From Acetobacter sacchari (GTDB lineage: Bacteria > Pseudomonadota > Alphaproteobacteria > Acetobacterales > Acetobacteraceae), in NCBI RefSeq assembly GCF_017377715.1, contig NZ_JAFVMF010000002.1:62001-126000 (forward strand): a stretch of 64,000 nt of DNA, written 5' to 3'. Under the pieces are notes generated by a model that did not search any database, had not been told where the DNA came from, and was given only the letters and a program-made list of their open reading frames with translations. The position numbers and the translations under genes are program-made. Within the stretch, counting starts at the first letter, position 1; every line of letters starts with the position of its first letter. Below, in pieces: positions 47,649 to 57,622 of the stretch.

Positions 47649-48964
47649 CAGCGTCCGAGAACTTTCGCCAGCGCCTCTTCGGCGGGCAGTTCAAAACGCT
47701 CGCCCGTGGCGCGGCGCTTCAACTCCACCGTGCCTGTCTTGGCGCCGCGGGGGCCGACGATCATCTGCCACGGATGCCCCATCAGATCGGCGTCGGCGAA
47801 CTTCGCGCCCGCACGGTCCGTGCGGTCGTCATACAGGAACTGCTCGTCACCCGCGGCATACAGGCGTTCGCACAACGCGTCGCATTCCGCGTCCCCGACC
47901 TTCAGGTTCAGGATCGCCGCACGGAACGGCGCCACGCTGTCCGGCCACACTATGCCGCCGTCGTCGTGGCTCGCCTCGATGATCGCGCCGACCAGACGCG
48001 ACACGCCGATGCCGTATGAACCCATTTCCGGGTACAGCAACGCACCGTCGGGGCCAGTGACCGAAATATCCATGGACTTGGTATATTTCGTCCCGAAGTA
48101 GAAAATATGGCCGACTTCGATTCCACGGCCTTCACGACGATTTTCTTCCGGCACGGCGGCCCATGCGGTCTCGTCGTGCTTCTCGTCCGTCGCGGCGTAA
48201 TACGATGTCAGGGTGTTGAAGAAGCCGGCCAGAGACGTGCTGTCGTCAACGTCGATCGGGTCGCTCAGCCAGTCCTTGCTCTCCAGCGCACCGTCGTAGA
48301 ACACGCCGCTTTCACCTGTGGGCGCAAGAATAAGGAATTCATGACTGAGATCGCCGCCGATCGGCCCGGTGTCCGCCACCATCGGCACGGCGCGAACGCC
48401 CAGCCGCTGGAACGTACGCAGATAAGCCAGCATCATGCGGCGATACGTGTCCACGGCCGCTTCATACGACGCGTCGAAGCTGTAGGCGTCCTTCATCAGG
48501 AACTCGCGCCCGCGCATCACGCCGAAGCGCGGACGCACCTCGTCACGGAACTTCCACTGGATGTGATAGAGCATCTGCGGCAGTTCGCGGTACGACTTCA
48601 CCGACTGCCCCAGCAGATCCGTGATCATCTCCTCATTCGTCGGTCCGTAAAGCAGATCGCGCTCGTGCCGGTCCTGAATCCGCAGCATTTCGGGGCCATA
48701 GGCGTCGTAACGGCCGGAACGCTTCCACAATTCGGCGGATTGCAACGTCGGCATCAGCACTTCCTGCGCACCGATACGGTCCTGCTCTTCCCGCACGATC
48801 TGACTGATGTTGCGCAGCACGCGCAGACCCGCCGGCAACCACGCGTATATGCCAGAACTCGTCTGGCGGATCAGACCGGCACGCAGCATCAGTCGATGCG
48901 ACGGGATCTGCGCGTCGGACGGCGTTTCCTTAAGTGTGGGAAGAAAACTGCGTGACAGGCGCAT
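47648..48964 (-). CDS. proS: Prolyl-tRNA synthetase, short bacterial type
   Basis: 438 residues from the ATG at 48964 ([15 protein letters not shown]), which fits the family start; the frame extends to 49021. Class II motifs are visible (motif 2 [27 protein letters not shown], and [10 protein letters not shown] as motif 3). The insertion editing domain found in the 570-residue form is missing, as is usual for alphaproteobacterial ProRS. It charges tRNA-Pro. It leads into lolC/E and lolD. Confidence 0.97.
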   Translation of the reverse strand: MRLSRSFLPTLKETPSDAQIPSHRLMLRAGLIRQTSSGIYAWLPAGLRVLRNISQIVREEQDRIGAQEVLMPTLQSAELWKRSGRYDAYGPEMLRIQDRHERDLLYGPTNEEMITDLLGQSVKSYRELPQMLYHIQWKFRDEVRPRFGVMRGREFLMKDAYSFDASYEAAVDTYRRMMLAYLRTFQRLGVRAVPMVADTGPIGGDLSHEFLILAPTGESGVFYDGALESKDWLSDPIDVDDSTSLAGFFNTLTSYYAATDEKHDETAWAAVPEENRREGRGIEVGHIFYFGTKYTKSMDISVTGPDGALLYPEMGSYGIGVSRLVGAIIEASHDDGGIVWPDSVAPFRAAILNLKVGDAECDALCERLYAAGDEQFLYDDRTDRAGAKFADADLMGHPWQMIVGPRGAKTGTVELKRRATGERFELPAEEALAKVLGR

Positions 48965-49292
48965 TGGGGCTTTTCTCAATGATGAAAGGGCGAAACCAGA
49001 ATCCGGCGGGAACAGACCCACGGGAGTGCATCAAACCGGCTCATCACCGGATTAACCGACGCCTATCTCCTACTCATGCAGGGGATGCAAGCGATCCGGG
49101 CGACGGAACTCAGGATGACGGAGCGTCGGCAACGTTTTTGTGAACGCACGAGCGCTTGCCCATACCTAAATTCCCGGATATATATACCTAACAAGAATAA
49201 GAAAAATAACTAAAGCTGAAGAATGAGCGGCGGCCGGGGCGACCCGACCGCCGCTTTTTCTATGCGGGACGGGTAGCCGGAGCCAAGAGTCC
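48965..49292. other. Intergenic region between proS and rnj
   Basis: These 328 bp should carry the proS promoter (minus strand) and the end of the rnj transcript. An AT-rich core lies at 49165-49220, with a TATATATA run at 49177-49185. A GC-rich hairpin is at 49226-49255. No open frame is convincing. Confidence 0.55.
49226..49260 (+). terminator. GC-rich hairpin with T-tract on the plus strand
   Basis: AGCGGCGG (49226-49233) pairs with CCGCCGCT (49248-49255) and is extended inward by CGG/CCG; TTTTT follows on the plus strand (49255-49259). The neighbouring genes run the other way, so it could be the bidirectional end of rnj, or the 3' end of an unannotated plus-strand RNA. Confidence 0.7.
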
Positions 49293-50939
49293 TCAGACCC
49301 TCAGCACATGGACGTCGACCAGTGGACGCTTCTGGATCTTGCGGCCAAGCGCGCGGCGCAACGCGGTCTTCGCGGCCTCACGGAAGGAGTTGTCGTCCAT
49401 CCGCAGTTCGTCCGGAATTTCGTCGATGGCGCTTGCAAATTCTTCCTTGACGCGCACGCTCTCCGGTTCGTCTGCATCGAGCAAACCGGGCGCGCTGACC
49501 TTCGGTTCACCGATCACATAACCCTCGTCGTCAACCGCAAAGCTGCCCAGAACGATGCCGTTGAAGAGCATCTTGCGACGAGCGGAAAGCACATCGCCAT
49601 CCATCGCCAGCAGGCGATTGCCGTCGACCGCCAGACGACCGGTCGGCGCCGTATCCACGACCTCGACCTTGCCGGGCGACAGATTAAGGATATCGCCGTC
49701 CTCAAGCAGGATCGCCGAAATGCCCTTTTCTTGTGCAAGCGCCGCATGAGCGGTCAGGTGACGCCATTCGCCATGCGTCGGCACGGCGTATTGCGGACGG
49801 ATCAGATCGTACATCGTCCGCACATCATCACCCGTCGCATGGCCCGAGCAATGCACCATCGCGTCGCGATCGGTCAGGACCGTCACGCCACGGCGGGTAA
49901 GATTGTCCTGTACCTGCATGATGGCGCGTTCGTTGCCCGGAATCATGCGACTGGAATAGACGACCGTATCACCCTCGCCGAGCGAGACGTTCGGATGCAC
50001 GTCCGAAGCGATTCGAGACAGCGCCGAGCGCGGTTCGCCCTGACTGCCCGTAATGATCATCACCACGTTGTCGTCCGCGAGGTCGTTGACCTCCTGCTCC
50101 GAGAAGAACGGCAGCACGCCCGAGAGATAGCCGCACTCACGCGCAGCAACGTCGAGATTGCGCAGTGACCGCCCCACCAGCACGACGTTGCGGCCCGCAG
50201 CCTGCGCCGCCATGGCGATGGTCTCGACACGCGCGACGTTGGAGGCGAAGCACGTCACCGCGACGCGGCCCTTGAGCGACTGGATCAGCGCCGTCATGCC
50301 TTCACGCACTTCGGCTTCCGAGCGCGATGCGCCGTCCGTCATCACATTGGTGCTGTCGCAGACCAGCGCGAGAACGCCTTCGTCGCCAATTTCCTTCAGG
50401 CGCTTCAGATCCGTCGGCGGCCCGACCAGCGGCGTCGGATCAATCTTCCAATCGCCGGTGTGAACGATCAGGCCATGCGGCGTGCGCAGCGCCAGAGCCT
50501 GCGCTTCCGGCACCGAGTGAGCGACCGGCACGAACTCGATGTCGAACGGACCTACGTTGAAGCGGCCTGCGCATTTGATCGTGTGGATTTTCACCTGCTG
50601 GAGCAGGCGCGCCTCGCCGAGTTTGCGGCGCAGCACGGCGGTCGCGAACGGCGTCGCATAGATCGGGCACCCGAGGCGCGTCCACAGATGAGCGACCGCG
50701 CCGAGGTGGTCCTCATGTGCGTGGGTGATCACCAGACCGACGAGCTTGTCCCGGCGCTCCATAATGTAGGTCGGGTCGGGCGTGAGAATTTCCGCTTCCG
50801 GCGTGTCGTTGCCGGAGAAGCCAATGCCGCAGTCAACCGCAAGCCACTTGTCGCCCAACCTGTACAGGTTGAGATTCATGCCGATCTCACCCGTTCCGCC
50901 GAGAGGCAGAAAGGCCAGACCGTCCTTGTTTTCGTTCAT
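49293..50939 (-). CDS. rnj: Ribonuclease J
   Basis: 548 residues of the metallo-beta-lactamase/beta-CASP family. The metal site reads VITHAHEDHLGA near 75-86. GDWKIDPTP and ITGSQGEPRSAL follow, and HCSGHATGDDVRTM lies in the C-terminal part of the catalytic core. RNase J is a 5'-exonuclease and endonuclease that matures and degrades mRNA and rRNA; alphaproteobacteria carry a single copy. It stands 9 bp after coaX in the same direction. Confidence 0.96.
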   Translation of the reverse strand: MNENKDGLAFLPLGGTGEIGMNLNLYRLGDKWLAVDCGIGFSGNDTPEAEILTPDPTYIMERRDKLVGLVITHAHEDHLGAVAHLWTRLGCPIYATPFATAVLRRKLGEARLLQQVKIHTIKCAGRFNVGPFDIEFVPVAHSVPEAQALALRTPHGLIVHTGDWKIDPTPLVGPPTDLKRLKEIGDEGVLALVCDSTNVMTDGASRSEAEVREGMTALIQSLKGRVAVTCFASNVARVETIAMAAQAAGRNVVLVGRSLRNLDVAARECGYLSGVLPFFSEQEVNDLADDNVVMIITGSQGEPRSALSRIASDVHPNVSLGEGDTVVYSSRMIPGNERAIMQVQDNLTRRGVTVLTDRDAMVHCSGHATGDDVRTMYDLIRPQYAVPTHGEWRHLTAHAALAQEKGISAILLEDGDILNLSPGKVEVVDTAPTGRLAVDGNRLLAMDGDVLSARRKMLFNGIVLGSFAVDDEGYVIGEPKVSAPGLLDADEPESVRVKEEFASAIDEIPDELRMDDNSFREAAKTALRRALGRKIQKRPLVDVHVLRV

Positions 50940-50948
50940 TTTTAGATA

Positions 50949-51761
50949 TTATCCTTCCGTAATCAAATCTTTGTCGTTTGTAAGATGTGGCGCGGGATTC
51001 CTCCCGGCCAGAAACCGAAGACCGTTGATGGTGAGTTCAGGATCGATGTGTTCAAACACACTCGTTCCCTCCGAGAAGAGCGGAGCCAGACCGCCGGTCG
51101 CGAGCACCTTCATCGGCGCCCCGAATTCCTGCCTGATCCTCTCGACGATCCCCTCGACCAGCCCGATATACCCCCAGAAAACGCCCGACCGCATAGCCGA
51201 GTTCGTATCCCGCCCGATGACAAGCCCGCCCGCCGGGCGCCCGACGCCGATGCGCGGCAGGCGGGCCGCCGCCTTGTGCAGCGCTTCAACCGACAGATTA
51301 ATTCCGGGCGCAATCACACCGCCGCAATACGCCCCGTCCACATCCACCACGTCGAATGTCGTCGCCGTGCCGAAATCGATGACGATCAATGGACCGCCGT
51401 AAATCCTGTGCGCCGCCAATCCGTTGAGGAGCCGGTCGACGCCGACTTCTCCCGGATTATCGAGCGCAATACGAAATCCCCAATCCAGACGGGAAGACGC
51501 GATCAGCGGCTCGGTCTGAAAATACTGTCTGCACAACAGGCGCAGGTGATAGAGCGCCGCTGGCACAACGGTGCCGATCACCGCCTGACTGACGTCATTT
51601 ACTGACAGCCCGGCAGCCTGCAGCAAGGTCATCAACCAAACAGCGTATTCGTCCGACGTGCGTTGCGGCTGCATCGAGACGCGCCAGCTCCCGCGCCACG
51701 TTGCGCCGTCATGCACAGCGAAGACGACGTTGGTGTTGCCAGCGTCAACGACCAGAAGCAT
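50949..51761 (-). CDS. coaX: Type III pantothenate kinase
   Basis: 270 residues. The ASKHA-fold motifs are visible: [12 protein letters not shown] at the N-terminus, the [11 protein letters not shown] block and [14 protein letters not shown] in the centre, and ATGGLAPLF near the end. It phosphorylates pantothenate, the first step of coenzyme A synthesis. It overlaps birA by 17 bp. The birA-coaX-rnj order downstream of nuoN is a conserved alphaproteobacterial neighbourhood. Confidence 0.96.
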   Translation of the reverse strand: MLLVVDAGNTNVVFAVHDGATWRGSWRVSMQPQRTSDEYAVWLMTLLQAAGLSVNDVSQAVIGTVVPAALYHLRLLCRQYFQTEPLIASSRLDWGFRIALDNPGEVGVDRLLNGLAAHRIYGGPLIVIDFGTATTFDVVDVDGAYCGGVIAPGINLSVEALHKAAARLPRIGVGRPAGGLVIGRDTNSAMRSGVFWGYIGLVEGIVERIRQEFGAPMKVLATGGLAPLFSEGTSVFEHIDPELTINGLRFLAGRNPAPHLTNDKDLITEG

Positions 51762-52566
51762 TTTGCGCTTCCATTTTTATTAACGCTATATCGCCGTACA
51801 AAATTTCGCCGGTGACTATGCGCTTCAACTCCGGACCGCAGCGCAGAAGAAGTTCCCCGCCTTCGCCGATCCCCTCGAATTCGCCTTCAACATAGGTTTT
51901 TCCCCCGCTGACCACAAGGGGCGCGCCCCGATGCGGCCCCCGCTCCAGCCAGGCCTGCCTGATCGGGGCGAAACCCTCGCGCTCCCACACTGCGCGCCAG
52001 CGCGTCAGCGCAGCCAGCACACGCCGTCCCACGACCGCCGCTTCCGCCTCGGGATCGTATTGCGCGAGGCACGCCAGCGTGCGGCCCTCCACCTCCGGCG
52101 CGCGCCGGATATTGGCGCCGAAACCGATCACGACCCATCCGCCTTCGCCGCCGCTGGCTTCGACCAGAATGCCCGCCAGCTTGTGTCCATCCAGCAGGAT
52201 GTCGTTCGGCCATTTGACGCGCAGACGCGGCGTCAGCACGCCGTCGGCCAGTGCGTCGTAGTACGCCAGCGCGCTGATGAACGACCATGGCGCGCTGACC
52301 GAGGACACGTTCCTTTCAGGCCTCATCAACACAGAGAGCGCAAGGCTGTCGCCGGGATCGGCCCACGTGCGCCCCCGCGTGCCACGCCCTTTGGTCTGGC
52401 GGCGCGCCAGTAGCGCGAGCCCCTCCGCCTCTCCGAGATCCGCGCGCTCTATGCAGACGTCGGACGTCGAGGGCAGCTCGTCATGCAGCTCGAGCCGCCA
52501 GCCGGAGACGTCCTCCCGGACGAACTCAGCCGACAAGAGCTTTCGCCGCCGCTCCGGCCGCTTCAC
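51745..52566 (-). CDS. birA: Biotin--[acetyl-CoA-carboxylase] ligase
   Basis: 273 residues, the short form without the N-terminal DNA-binding domain, so it is a ligase and not a repressor. Motifs are GRGTRGRTW (biotinyl-AMP binding), [17 protein letters not shown] and an SH3-like C-terminal segment with [16 protein letters not shown]. The start is unclear: a GTG at 52566 lies inside nuoN by 41 bp, and a TTG at 52536 is the alternative. No ATG is available near the N-terminus. Confidence 0.92.
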   Translation of the reverse strand: MKRPERRRKLLSAEFVREDVSGWRLELHDELPSTSDVCIERADLGEAEGLALLARRQTKGRGTRGRTWADPGDSLALSVLMRPERNVSSVSAPWSFISALAYYDALADGVLTPRLRVKWPNDILLDGHKLAGILVEASGGEGGWVVIGFGANIRRAPEVEGRTLACLAQYDPEAEAAVVGRRVLAALTRWRAVWEREGFAPIRQAWLERGPHRGAPLVVSGGKTYVEGEFEGIGEGGELLLRCGPELKRIVTGEILYGDIALIKMEAQNASGR

Positions 52567-53950
52567 TCACCGGTCCGAGCGCCAGAAGAAAAAGCACCGT
52601 CGCCAGCCCCATGGCGGCGGACACGAACGCGATGGACGGCGCAGGTTTGTCGAACGGCGCGACCGAAGCGTCGAAATACACCACCTTCACCACGCGCAGG
52701 TAATAGAAGGCGCCGATCACCGCAGACAGCGCGCCGACAGCGACCAGCCCGTAGAGGCCCGCGTTCCAAGCTGCGCCGAACACCATGAACTTACCGAAGA
52801 ACCCGGCAAGCGGCGGCACGCCGATCATGCTGAACATGCAGATCGCCATCACCATGGCCATCGCCGGGTTGGTACGGCCGAGTCCTGCGAGGTCAGCGAT
52901 CGTCGTCACCTCACGTCCACGACGGCGCATGGCCGAGATGACGCCGAACACGCCGACATTCATCACCAGATACGTCGTCAGATAGACCAGCGTCCCGCGC
53001 GTTCCCACCGGGGTCGCCGCCGCGAGGCCCATCATCGCGTATCCCATATGACCGATCGACGAATACGCCATCAGACGCTTGATGTCGCGCTGCGGGATCG
53101 CCGCCAGCGCGCCAAACAGCATCGACAACGCCGAAATCACTTCGATCAGAAGCTGCCAGCGCGGCGACATCGCGCCGAACGGCCCCATCATCACCCGCAG
53201 GATCAATGCGAACGCGGCGAACTTCGGAGCGCCCGCCATGAACGCCGTCACAGGTGTCGGCGAACCCTGATAGACGTCAGGCGTCCACATATGGAACGGC
53301 ACGGCCGACAGCTTGAAGGCCAGGCCGACGACGATGAACACGACACCGATGACCAGTCCCACCGGCAAGGCGCCAGCGCCGTTGATTTCGACGGCGATCG
53401 GCGCGAACTCCATCGTGCCCGCGAAACCGTAGGCGAGCGACGCGCCATAGAGCAGCAACCCGGACGCCAGGGATCCGAGGATGAAGTATTTCAGCCCGGC
53501 CTCCGCCGCCTCCACCCGATCCCGCTCAATGGCGCAGAGAATGTAGATCGACAGCGACGACAGTTCGAGCCCGACGAACAGCGTCATCAGGTTCGCCGAC
53601 GACGCCATGATCATCGCGCCAAGCGTGGAAAACAGCATCAGGATCGGCGTTTCGAACGGCAGGGCGCTCTTGCCGTCAGAATACCCGATCGACAACGTGA
53701 TCGATGCGACGCCGCCCGCGATCACCAGCAGCTTGATGAAGCGCGCGAAGGCGTCCACGACGAAAACGTCGCCGTAGCCGAAGCCGCTGGAAGACGTCGT
53801 CACCAGAAACCCGGAGACGATCATCGCTGCGACGCTCAACGTGGCGCTGGGAAGGAACGCCTCCTCCTTGCGCATCAGGACGCCCGCAGCGAGGATCACG
53901 AGACCACTGACCGCCAGCACGATCTCCGGCAGGGCGAGTGTCCAGTTCAT
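52526..53950 (-). CDS. nuoN: NuoN, NADH-quinone oxidoreductase subunit N
   Basis: 474 residues, a proton-pumping antiporter-like subunit with 14 expected helices. The N-terminal LALPEIVLAVSGLVIL is characteristic of NuoN. The discontinuous-helix region (FMAGAPKFAAFALILRV) and the loop with KLSAVPFHMWTPDVYQGSPTPVTAF are present. It starts 9 nt after a GGAG ribosome site. The gene before it is nuoL, not the expected nuoM; the spacer is 148 bp. Confidence 0.95.
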   Translation of the reverse strand: MNWTLALPEIVLAVSGLVILAAGVLMRKEEAFLPSATLSVAAMIVSGFLVTTSSSGFGYGDVFVVDAFARFIKLLVIAGGVASITLSIGYSDGKSALPFETPILMLFSTLGAMIMASSANLMTLFVGLELSSLSIYILCAIERDRVEAAEAGLKYFILGSLASGLLLYGASLAYGFAGTMEFAPIAVEINGAGALPVGLVIGVVFIVVGLAFKLSAVPFHMWTPDVYQGSPTPVTAFMAGAPKFAAFALILRVMMGPFGAMSPRWQLLIEVISALSMLFGALAAIPQRDIKRLMAYSSIGHMGYAMMGLAAATPVGTRGTLVYLTTYLVMNVGVFGVISAMRRRGREVTTIADLAGLGRTNPAMAMVMAICMFSMIGVPPLAGFFGKFMVFGAAWNAGLYGLVAVGALSAVIGAFYYLRVVKVVYFDASVAPFDKPAPSIAFVSAAMGLATVLFLLALGPVSEAAGAAAKALVG

Positions 53951-54098
53951 CGTCTCAACTCCATCGAACGGACGTGCGGCAGAGGCACGCGCCCCATCCC
54001 CTCACGCGCAGGAAAAGCACGCAAAAAACACCCGACGGGACGACCGCCGCTCTCGCCGCCCGGCTTACGGAACGACACGGCCGCAGGCATCGCGCCCG
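53951..54098 (-). other. nuoL-nuoN spacer where nuoM is expected
   Basis: This 148-bp segment sits exactly where nuoM (about 1.5 kb) belongs. A frame from 54090 to 53947 would encode 47 residues and overlaps the nuoN start as ATGA. Its sequence is hydrophilic and rich in Gly and Arg, with no resemblance to a NuoM end. I see no pseudogene trace and no IS scar. Confidence 0.7.
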
Positions 54099-56039
54099 TC
54101 ACTGGAAGAACACCACCGTCGTGACGAGCGCAACCAGACCGATCAGCATCGACAGCGCGTAGATCGCAATGGAGCCGGTCTGCGAGCGCGTGGCCAGCAC
54201 CGCGCCGCCCAGCGTCAAGCGGGCCAGTTCAACCGGCGCTTTCTCGATAACGCCCTCGTCGTTGCGACGCAGAAGGCGGGCGATCACACGATACGGCCCC
54301 ACGAAGATGCGGTCATACAGCTCGTCGAAATACCACTTGTTCAACAGGAACAGGTACAGCGGTCGGAACGACGAGGCCACTGCGGCAGGCAGTTCGGGCT
54401 TCGCTATGTAAAAGACATAGGCCACAGCGATACCCAGAAGCCCAGCGACGCTCGGCAGCAGCGCGATCGGCGTGGGAACCTCCTCGATCATGCTCATGAT
54501 TGTATTGCCTGGCGCGTTGACGATCGCCCCGGCCCAGAACATCGCCTGCTTCGAACCGACATAGAGCGGAGCCAGCACCGCGCCAGCCGCGAGCGCGCCG
54601 ATGGACAGCAGCACGAGCGGCGCGACCATGACCGGCGGGCTTTCATGCGCGCCGTCATGCAGATGCTGGTCGCGTGGTTTCCCGTGGAACACCAGGAAAA
54701 GCAGCCGCCAGCTGTAGAACGCCGTGATGAAGGCCGTGACCGTACCCAGAACCCAGCCATACATGCCGACGCTGCTGCCCGACGCCCAGGCCGCGTTCAG
54801 GATCGCGTCCTTGGACCAGTAGCCCGCGAAGGGAAACACGCCGGCGAGTGCGAGGCTACCGATCCACATCACCACATAGGTGACAGGAATTTTCCGCCAC
54901 AGGCCGCCCATACGGAACATGTCCTGCTCGTCGTGAACGGCGTGAATGACCGAACCAGCGCCAAGGAACAGCAGCGCCTTGAAGAAAGCGTGCGTCGTCA
55001 GATGAAACACACCCGCCTGATACGCGCCGACGCCAATGGCGACGAACATGTAGCCAAGCTGCGAACACGTCGAATAGGCGATGGTCCGCTTGATGTCCGG
55101 CTGCACCATGCCGACCGTCGCGGCGAAGAAACACGTCGTCCCGCCGATCAGGACAATGAACTCCCGCGTGTACGGAGTGAACTCGATCAGCGGCGACATG
55201 CGCGCCATCAGGAACACGCCCGCCGTGACCATGGTGGCCGCGTGAATGAGCGCGGAAACCGGCGTCGGACCTTCCATCGCATCCGGCAGCCATGTGTGCA
55301 GGAACAACTGCGCCGACTTGCCCATCGCGCCGACGAACAGCAGCGTCGCAATCACTTCCAGCAGCGAATGCGGACTGCCGAACAGCATGTAGGCATTGCG
55401 CGCCTGATCGGGGACCAGCGAGAAGATATTGTCGTACTGAACCGTCCCGAAGGTGACGAACAGCAGACCGATGCCGACGATAAAGAAAAGGTCGGCGATA
55501 CGGTTCACCACGAAGGCTTTGATCGCCGCCGCGTTCGCGCTCGGCTTCTGGAACCAGTACCCGATCAGCAGATAACTCGCGAGGCCTACGCCTTCCCAGC
55601 CGAAGAAAAGCTGGATCAGGTCATTGGACGACACCAGCATGAGCATGGCGAAGGTGAACAGTGACAGGTACGCAAAGAAGCGATAGCGCGGCATCGAGTC
55701 ATGGGACATGTACCCGACGCTGTAGATATGGACGAGCAGGGAGACCGTCAGCACCATCGCCGTCATCGTCGCCGACAGCGTATCGAAACGCAGCGCCCAC
55801 GCCGCGTGGAACGACCCGGCGTCAACCCAGTGCGCCAGCAGCGCGACGCCCGGCATCGCGCCGGACGTCATGCCGCCGATCAGCGCGCCATAGCTGCACA
55901 GCGCCGCCACGACCATGAACAGGATCGAGACGAACTGCGCCACGCCGTCGCCAAGACGCCGTCCGAAGAGCCCGGAGATCGCGGCGCCGCCCAGCGGGGC
56001 AAGCACAGCAATCGCGAAAAGGATCAATGCCGCCTGCAT
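54099..56039 (-). CDS. nuoL: NuoL, NADH-quinone oxidoreductase subunit L
   Basis: 646 residues. Markers are the SLLVHIYSVGYMSHD segment, the WEGVGLASYLLIGYW block, the TWLPDAMEGPTPVSALIHAATMVTAGV motif with the pumping Lys/Glu set, and the long lateral-helix C-terminus (about 490-640). It is the distal antiporter-like module of complex I. It is full length, so it has not been fused with nuoM. It follows nuoK by 6 bp. Confidence 0.97.
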   Translation of the reverse strand: MQAALILFAIAVLAPLGGAAISGLFGRRLGDGVAQFVSILFMVVAALCSYGALIGGMTSGAMPGVALLAHWVDAGSFHAAWALRFDTLSATMTAMVLTVSLLVHIYSVGYMSHDSMPRYRFFAYLSLFTFAMLMLVSSNDLIQLFFGWEGVGLASYLLIGYWFQKPSANAAAIKAFVVNRIADLFFIVGIGLLFVTFGTVQYDNIFSLVPDQARNAYMLFGSPHSLLEVIATLLFVGAMGKSAQLFLHTWLPDAMEGPTPVSALIHAATMVTAGVFLMARMSPLIEFTPYTREFIVLIGGTTCFFAATVGMVQPDIKRTIAYSTCSQLGYMFVAIGVGAYQAGVFHLTTHAFFKALLFLGAGSVIHAVHDEQDMFRMGGLWRKIPVTYVVMWIGSLALAGVFPFAGYWSKDAILNAAWASGSSVGMYGWVLGTVTAFITAFYSWRLLFLVFHGKPRDQHLHDGAHESPPVMVAPLVLLSIGALAAGAVLAPLYVGSKQAMFWAGAIVNAPGNTIMSMIEEVPTPIALLPSVAGLLGIAVAYVFYIAKPELPAAVASSFRPLYLFLLNKWYFDELYDRIFVGPYRVIARLLRRNDEGVIEKAPVELARLTLGGAVLATRSQTGSIAIYALSMLIGLVALVTTVVFFQ

Positions 56040-56045
56040 CGCCGG

Positions 56046-56369
56046 TCAGCCCTTCATCAACGCCACGTCCTCGACCTGGATCGAGCCGCGGTTGCGGAAA
56101 TAGACGGTGAGGATGGCAAGGCCGATGGCCGCCTCCGCCGCAGCGATGGTCAGCACGAAGACCGTCAGGACCTGCCCCGACAGATCGCCCAGCGCCGCAG
56201 AGAACGCGACGAGGTTGATGTTGGCGGCCAGCAGGATCAGCTCCATCGACATCATGATGATGATGATGTTCTTGCGGTTCAGGAAAATCCCGAACACGCC
56301 GAGCACCAGCAGCGCCGCTCCGACCGTAAGAAAAGGCCCCAGACCGATCTGGGCGAAAGCGTCGTTCAT
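56046..56369 (-). CDS. nuoK: NuoK, NADH-quinone oxidoreductase subunit K
   Basis: 107 residues with three helices. It carries the [23 protein letters not shown] helix, with the conserved Glu of the membrane proton path, and a second acidic helix [16 protein letters not shown]. The N-terminus is a few residues longer than the usual 101-102. It overlaps nuoJ by 4 bp. Confidence 0.96.
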   Translation of the reverse strand: MNDAFAQIGLGPFLTVGAALLVLGVFGIFLNRKNIIIIMMSMELILLAANINLVAFSAALGDLSGQVLTVFVLTIAAAEAAIGLAILTVYFRNRGSIQVEDVALMKG

Positions 56370-57109
56370 GGCGCGTCTCCGTCAACCTTGCGGACCTCTT
56401 CGCGCGGAGGCTCCGGCGCGGCGGGCACGCCGTAAGAACCCGGAACCGCCGTGTCGTAATACCCCTTCGCCGGACGCAGGAACCCGCCATTGGCGTCGGT
56501 CCCGAAGCCCAGCGGCAGGGTCAGCATCTCCAGCGTGTCCGCGCGCATGCGCTCATGCTGCTTGCCGATCACCTGACGACGCCCCGTCGGCTTTTCACGC
56601 AGCGTCAACGTGATCGCGCCGATCATCGCGACCAGCAGAACGAGGCCGCAGGCCTGAAACAGCAGAATGTAATGGGTGTAGAGCAACGTCCCGAGCGCCG
56701 CCGTGTTGGTCATCGGACCACCCGGCTGGCCAAGGCCGCCCGTAATCGGCTCCGGCATGACCGGCGAACTGGCCCAGTGCGCCGCCGCCATCGCCAGCTC
56801 GGCGAACAGGACGCCTCCAACGGCTGCGCCCAACGGCGCGTAACGCTGCAGCCCCTCGCGCATTCTCGCAAAGTCGATGTCGAGCATCATGACGACGAAC
56901 AGGAACAGAACCGCGACCGCGCCGACATAGACGATGACCAGAATCATCGCCAGGAACTCGGCCCCCGCCAGCAGGAACAGCCCCGCCGCGTTGAAGAAGC
57001 CGAGGATGAGGAACAGCACGGAATGGACCGGGTTCTTCGCGAAGATCACCATGGCGGAAGACGCGATCAGCACCGCCGCGAAGACGTAGAAGACAAGCTG
57101 GATCATCAT
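56366..57109 (-). CDS. nuoJ: NuoJ, NADH-quinone oxidoreductase subunit J
   Basis: 247 residues. The family region [39 protein letters not shown] (about 9-47) and the [19 protein letters not shown] helix with its conserved Tyr are present. The C-terminus (from about 185) is longer than in E. coli and ends in a Pro/Glu/Arg-rich tail, common in alphaproteobacteria. Two adjacent ATG codons start it. Confidence 0.96.
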   Translation of the reverse strand: MMIQLVFYVFAAVLIASSAMVIFAKNPVHSVLFLILGFFNAAGLFLLAGAEFLAMILVIVYVGAVAVLFLFVVMMLDIDFARMREGLQRYAPLGAAVGGVLFAELAMAAAHWASSPVMPEPITGGLGQPGGPMTNTAALGTLLYTHYILLFQACGLVLLVAMIGAITLTLREKPTGRRQVIGKQHERMRADTLEMLTLPLGFGTDANGGFLRPAKGYYDTAVPGSYGVPAAPEPPREEVRKVDGDAP

Positions 57110-57133
57110 GTCGGACTCTCCACCAGCCGGGGC

Positions 57134-57622
57134 TCAGCGATACGGCGCATCGAGTTCGAGCCTCCGCGCCAGCACGCTCTCCCATCTGTCGCCGTTGGCG
57201 AGCAGCTTGTTCTTGTCGTACATCAGTTCTTCACGGGTCTCGGTCGCGAACTCGTAGTTCGGCCCTTCGACGATTGCATCCACCGGGCAGGCTTCCTCGC
57301 ACAGGCCGCAATAGATGCACTTCGTCATGTCGATGTCGTAGCGCGTTGTCCGGCGCGAACCGTCGTCGCGCGCCTCGGACTCGATCGTGATCGCTTCCGC
57401 AGGGCACGCGGCCTCGCACAGCTTGCACGCGATGCAGCGTTCCTCGCCATTTGGATAGCGCCGCAACGCGTGCTCGCCCCGGAAACGCGGCGAAAGCGGC
57501 CCCTTCTCATAGGGATAATTGAGCGTGACTTTCGGCTTGAACATCGTCTTGAACGTCGCGGTCATGCCGGCGACGATCTCGGTCAGCAGAAACGCCTTGA
57601 GGCTGCGGTCGAGGCCGGCCAT
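57134..57622 (-). CDS. nuoI: NuoI, NADH-quinone oxidoreductase subunit I (8Fe-8S ferredoxin)
   Basis: 162 residues from the ATG at 57622; the frame is open far upstream, but that part is the shadow of nuoH. Two 4Fe-4S motifs are clear: [12 protein letters not shown] (63-74) and [12 protein letters not shown] (102-113). They pass electrons from the NuoG side towards NuoB. The start overlaps the nuoH stop by one base (TGATG). Confidence 0.97.
   Translation of the reverse strand: MAGLDRSLKAFLLTEIVAGMTATFKTMFKPKVTLNYPYEKGPLSPRFRGEHALRRYPNGEERCIACKLCEAACPAEAITIESEARDDGSRRTTRYDIDMTKCIYCGLCEEACPVDAIVEGPNYEFATETREELMYDKNKLLANGDRWESVLARRLELDAPYR

Noticed and set aside
52277-55664. Plus-strand frames of 600-plus codons across nuoN and nuoL
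   Set aside because: Their translations are dominated by Arg, His, Gln and Asp without any recognisable fold, as expected for the complement of hydrophobic membrane-protein genes.
54099-56039. nuoL as a nuoL-nuoM fusion that would explain the missing nuoM
   Set aside because: The protein has the normal NuoL length of about 646 residues and ends with the lateral-helix region, with no second antiporter unit.
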